Of a stretch of 64,000 nt of DNA, positions 61,751-64,000 are shown piece after piece. The notes under the pieces are model-generated. The model saw only the letters and a program-made list of their open reading frames with translations. It searched no databases and was not told the origin of the DNA. Each line of letters opens with the position of its first letter. Position 1 is the stretch's first letter. Source of the stretch: Candidatus Peribacteria bacterium (GTDB taxonomy: Bacteria > Patescibacteriota > Gracilibacteria > UBA1369 > LOWO2-01-FULL-3). The translations under genes and the position numbers were made by a program. Location: contig CALRGV010000005.1 of the NCBI GenBank assembly GCA_943358175.1, positions 1-64,000 of the forward strand, written 5' to 3'.

Positions 61751-63754
61751 ATGGAACAAGCCATATCCAGACCAAAAAGACAAAGGCTAGATCTCGCAGC
61801 AACATTGCAAAAATTGAATTTCGATGAACAGCTTACCAGAATGGGTGAATTGAACCCTGCTTACACCGGTGCCCTCACCGACGCTAAAATTTCCAAAGCG
61901 CTTCGAAAAGAATTACAGGAGGTTTTTATTGGCAAAGGAAAAGATGAAAATGGACGATTCCTACCTTTATCCCGTCGCGCAATTATGGCTCGTTTAGCAG
62001 CAATTACAACTTCTATCTCTTCTAGAGTTGAGCAAATAGAAGCTTTGCAGCCTCAAAATGGAACTCAGCCGGAATTCTCCCGTGATGAAGCGGAAACTGC
62101 TGTACGTACTTTTTTAAAAACCGTTCAGGAAGTTCTTAGTCATCCCGATGATCGTCGCGCTTTCGACCGCGGAGAAGATGATGTTGATAATATTATCATC
62201 GATCCGCTTCTAATCACTGACACCTTACTCACTAATCTTGGCCTTGCTCAATATATCCCGGAAAAGGGGACTAAAGAGCCGGAAAAAGTCAGTCAACGTG
62301 CTAAGGCTATTCCGGATATTAAAGAGATGCTCAAGCATTTAGAGCCGATGAGGCTTCCGGGTCAGCAAGACCATGAGCTCAAATACTTCCGCCTTATGCG
62401 CATGTCCGGAGGAGAAAATGAAGGAATGATTCTCGGAACACAAGTAATTAATGGACAGAAGGTTATTTTTAAAACTGATCTTTATGGTTCTGGCCGCCGT
62501 TTGGCTCATATTGAGGCAAGATATTTAGAGGAAATAGATCTTTTGCAAAAAATTGCCGGTGTTATCAAAAATGCATTGGCTCATCTCTCTGATTGGGCCT
62601 CAATCTCCGAAGATGATTTAGCGGAAATTCGTGACGGCATTTTGGAATGTGTGGATAGTCTCGAGAATGTAGAGAACAAAGACAAAGTAGCTTTACATGA
62701 GCAACTGGAAAAATCCCTTACCCTCCGTGACAGTCTTGGTCGCTACAATCCCGGCGCGACAACATCACGCCTGATCAAAGCCCAAACCCATCTCACCTCC
62801 AGGATAATGGAAATAGAGGCTATTTCCAGGTATTTGACCGTCGACAAACTCAAGATGCGCGGACTGGTGGCCGAACAGGTAAACCCTATTGAAAAGTTCT
62901 TAGCCACCGTCGCCACCACTCACCATTCTTTCCGCTTGTTAAAGCCGGAAAGTGAAATGAGTCCCGCTAAAAAAGCCGAAATTTTACGCAATCTCAAAGG
63001 CTTGAAAGCTATTAGTGACCAACAAAAATACGAACCATTCCTTTCCTTTGGACGTAAGTTTAGTGCTCAGCTGGAAAAGGCTCACGCCGCTCTTCAAAAT
63101 GATGATCGCCGGACTGCCGCTCACGAATTCACCAAGGTTTATCTCGTAGCCAAAATGGAACGCGCTTACAAAGAAATACAATCCGCCTATTCAAAAATAT
63201 CGCTTCAGGGCGATACCACGGATCCAGTTACTCTATACGCAGAGATAAAAAGTATTCATTCTCGCCTGCAAGATCACAACGTCGCTCCAGATATTAAAAC
63301 CACTGAATATGACCAGGCCTTCATTGAATTATACCATTTGTTAAATAGTCTGAAAAAGCGCCTCCGCGAAATTGCCCCTGCTCAGCAAGATTTTGATTTT
63401 GATGACAGAGCCGAGCCGGTTGCCGCTCCGACAGCACGAGAAGCCAAAAAAAGTCGCATCGACGAGGTTCTAGAGAGAGTGGAGAAAATCCCCGCCGTAG
63501 GTAAGGTAATTGCAGAAATCCGCGGCATTCTCGGCAAAGTATGGAACAGATTTAAAGCATCTGGAGGCTCATCAGCTCCTATCGCTCCCCAGTACTCGCC
63601 AGTCATCAAAACAGCTTCTCCGGCTCCGGCTGCACCTATCTCTGAGTCAGTCCCCACCCCGGAAAAATACCTCACCAGGGAAGAAGCCTTCAAGGCCATG
63701 AAAAAACGCATCAAAAGATTCAATTTCCGCGAATTGGCTAAAAATCTACCATAA
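61751..63754 (+). CDS. Hypothetical cytoplasmic protein
   Basis: 667 aa from ATG 61751; the frame is open to a TTG at 61739. It is helix-rich and charged, with a short strand-like middle (MSGGENEGMILGTQVINGQK, then VIFKTDLYGSG) reminiscent of a small catalytic or binding fold, and a Pro/Ala linker before a basic tail (KAMKKRIKRFNFRELAK). I recognise no family and no signal peptide. The next gene, cut by the right edge, starts 54 bp later. Confidence 0.7.
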   Translation: MEQAISRPKRQRLDLAATLQKLNFDEQLTRMGELNPAYTGALTDAKISKALRKELQEVFIGKGKDENGRFLPLSRRAIMARLAAITTSISSRVEQIEALQPQNGTQPEFSRDEAETAVRTFLKTVQEVLSHPDDRRAFDRGEDDVDNIIIDPLLITDTLLTNLGLAQYIPEKGTKEPEKVSQRAKAIPDIKEMLKHLEPMRLPGQQDHELKYFRLMRMSGGENEGMILGTQVINGQKVIFKTDLYGSGRRLAHIEARYLEEIDLLQKIAGVIKNALAHLSDWASISEDDLAEIRDGILECVDSLENVENKDKVALHEQLEKSLTLRDSLGRYNPGATTSRLIKAQTHLTSRIMEIEAISRYLTVDKLKMRGLVAEQVNPIEKFLATVATTHHSFRLLKPESEMSPAKKAEILRNLKGLKAISDQQKYEPFLSFGRKFSAQLEKAHAALQNDDRRTAAHEFTKVYLVAKMERAYKEIQSAYSKISLQGDTTDPVTLYAEIKSIHSRLQDHNVAPDIKTTEYDQAFIELYHLLNSLKKRLREIAPAQQDFDFDDRAEPVAAPTAREAKKSRIDEVLERVEKIPAVGKVIAEIRGILGKVWNRFKASGGSSAPIAPQYSPVIKTASPAPAAPISESVPTPEKYLTREEAFKAMKKRIKRFNFRELAKNLP

Positions 63755-63776
63755 AGAGCTGACTTTAATCTCTAAA

Positions 63777-63787
63777 AATGCTATAAT
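63777..63787 (+). promoter_or_regulatory. Extended -10 for the right-edge gene
   Basis: TGCTATAAT ending at 63787, with a weak CTGACT -35 17 bp upstream. About 20 nt separate it from ATG 63808. Confidence 0.6.
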
Positions 63788-63807
63788 TTAGGGATTGATT
63801 TTTCCAT

Positions 63808-64000
63808 ATGTCTGAACAAATACCTTCGAGAGAAATATCGGCAAAAAAGCCTAGAGAATCCTCTGAGCTAATCAGAGAGGCTAAGAACGGGCTCAATAAA
63901 CTAGCCGACAATCTGGCTAGAGATATAGTGAGACCACTTGGAAACATGAACCCCAAGGCTGCTCTACTTGAAAAACTGAGTCAATTCAACAAAGCCTCTA
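63808..64000 (+). CDS. Hypothetical protein, cut by right edge
   Basis: The open frame runs from ATG 63808 to the window end (64 codons visible). It starts MSEQIPSREISAKKP and continues charged and helical (ELIREAKNGLNKLADNLAR). It is too short to classify. It has its own extended -10 promoter. Confidence 0.6.
   Translation, partial: MSEQIPSREISAKKPRESSELIREAKNGLNKLADNLARDIVRPLGNMNPKAALLEKLSQFNKAS

Overview
The window reads as a piece of a small bacterial genome, most likely a Patescibacteria/CPR lineage, with Peregrinibacteria-like bacteria as my best guess. This is inferred from gene style, not from a marker-gene tree. The supporting features are compact genes, several S-layer-type SLH proteins with FlgD-like Ig repeats, an FtsA/PilM-like protein beside a single-pass membrane protein, many unknown secreted proteins, and a characteristic housekeeping set. 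TGA works as an ordinary stop (for example rnc-linked nudix at 26943, hflX at 50667 and the 57-aa gene ending at 53232), so the UGA-to-glycine code of Gracilibacteria/Absconditabacteria is not used. Most of the window is AT-rich. One block (about 35.5-38.0 kb) is strongly GC-rich and looks foreign.

Layout. 0-11 kb: unknown proteins, ligA, then a leftward run of dnaX, two glycosyltransferases, a lipoprotein, polX and a ComF-family gene. 11-18.5 kb: a RelE-type toxin-antitoxin pair next to tRNA-Val, a Pro/Gln-rich protein, a candidate small RNA, DUF3800, a Cys-pair lipoprotein, a secreted repeat protein and the FtsA/PilM-like plus membrane-anchored pair. 18.5-20 kb: the first HNH endonuclease locus. 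20-28.6 kb: a fused double D-Ala-D-Ala ligase with alanine racemase, a Bax-inhibitor-1 protein, the yceD-rpmF-nusB-rnc-nudix run and pepA. 28.7-31 kb: thioredoxin reductase, a [2Fe-2S] BFD-like protein and a Lys/Ala-rich exported protein. 31-38 kb: an accessory region with a DUF1501 protein, a diheme c-type cytochrome-like protein and a GC-rich 20-repeat Cys-rich lipoprotein. 38.7-44.2 kb: two large SLH/FlgD-Ig proteins. 44.2-46 kb: the second HNH locus. 46-51.5 kb: HAD hydrolase, O-antigen-ligase-like protein, hflX and a zinc-ribbon protein. 51.5-56 kb: a second toxin-antitoxin pair near a CAT-anticodon tRNA, a degenerate tmRNA-end-like sequence, a GIY-YIG protein and a large protein with a caspase-like His/Cys dyad. 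56-64 kb: rpsT, maf, a methyltransferase, a third SLH protein, a YtxH protein, a TyrA-PheA fusion and unknown proteins cut by the right edge.

Promoters are unusually readable. Many genes have a TATAAT-like -10, often preceded by TGC (extended -10), with a TTGAHW-like -35 at 16-17 bp. Two genes (pepA and the BFD-like gene) appear to be leaderless.

The most interesting signal is a family of short palindromes (core GTNTCMCCGGKGANAS) found seven times here. All copies lie upstream of, or inside, the two HNH endonuclease genes, and three sit in frame within the coding sequence. It resembles a nuclease-associated selfish palindrome system (compare REP/RAYT or Rickettsia palindromic elements). Other strong leads are the putative caspase-like protease operon, the heme-protein/DUF1501 pair in a lineage expected to lack cytochromes, the GC-rich island, a roughly 120-bp palindromic repeat present at 3.8 and 38.1 kb, and a promoter-hairpin small RNA at 12.7 kb.
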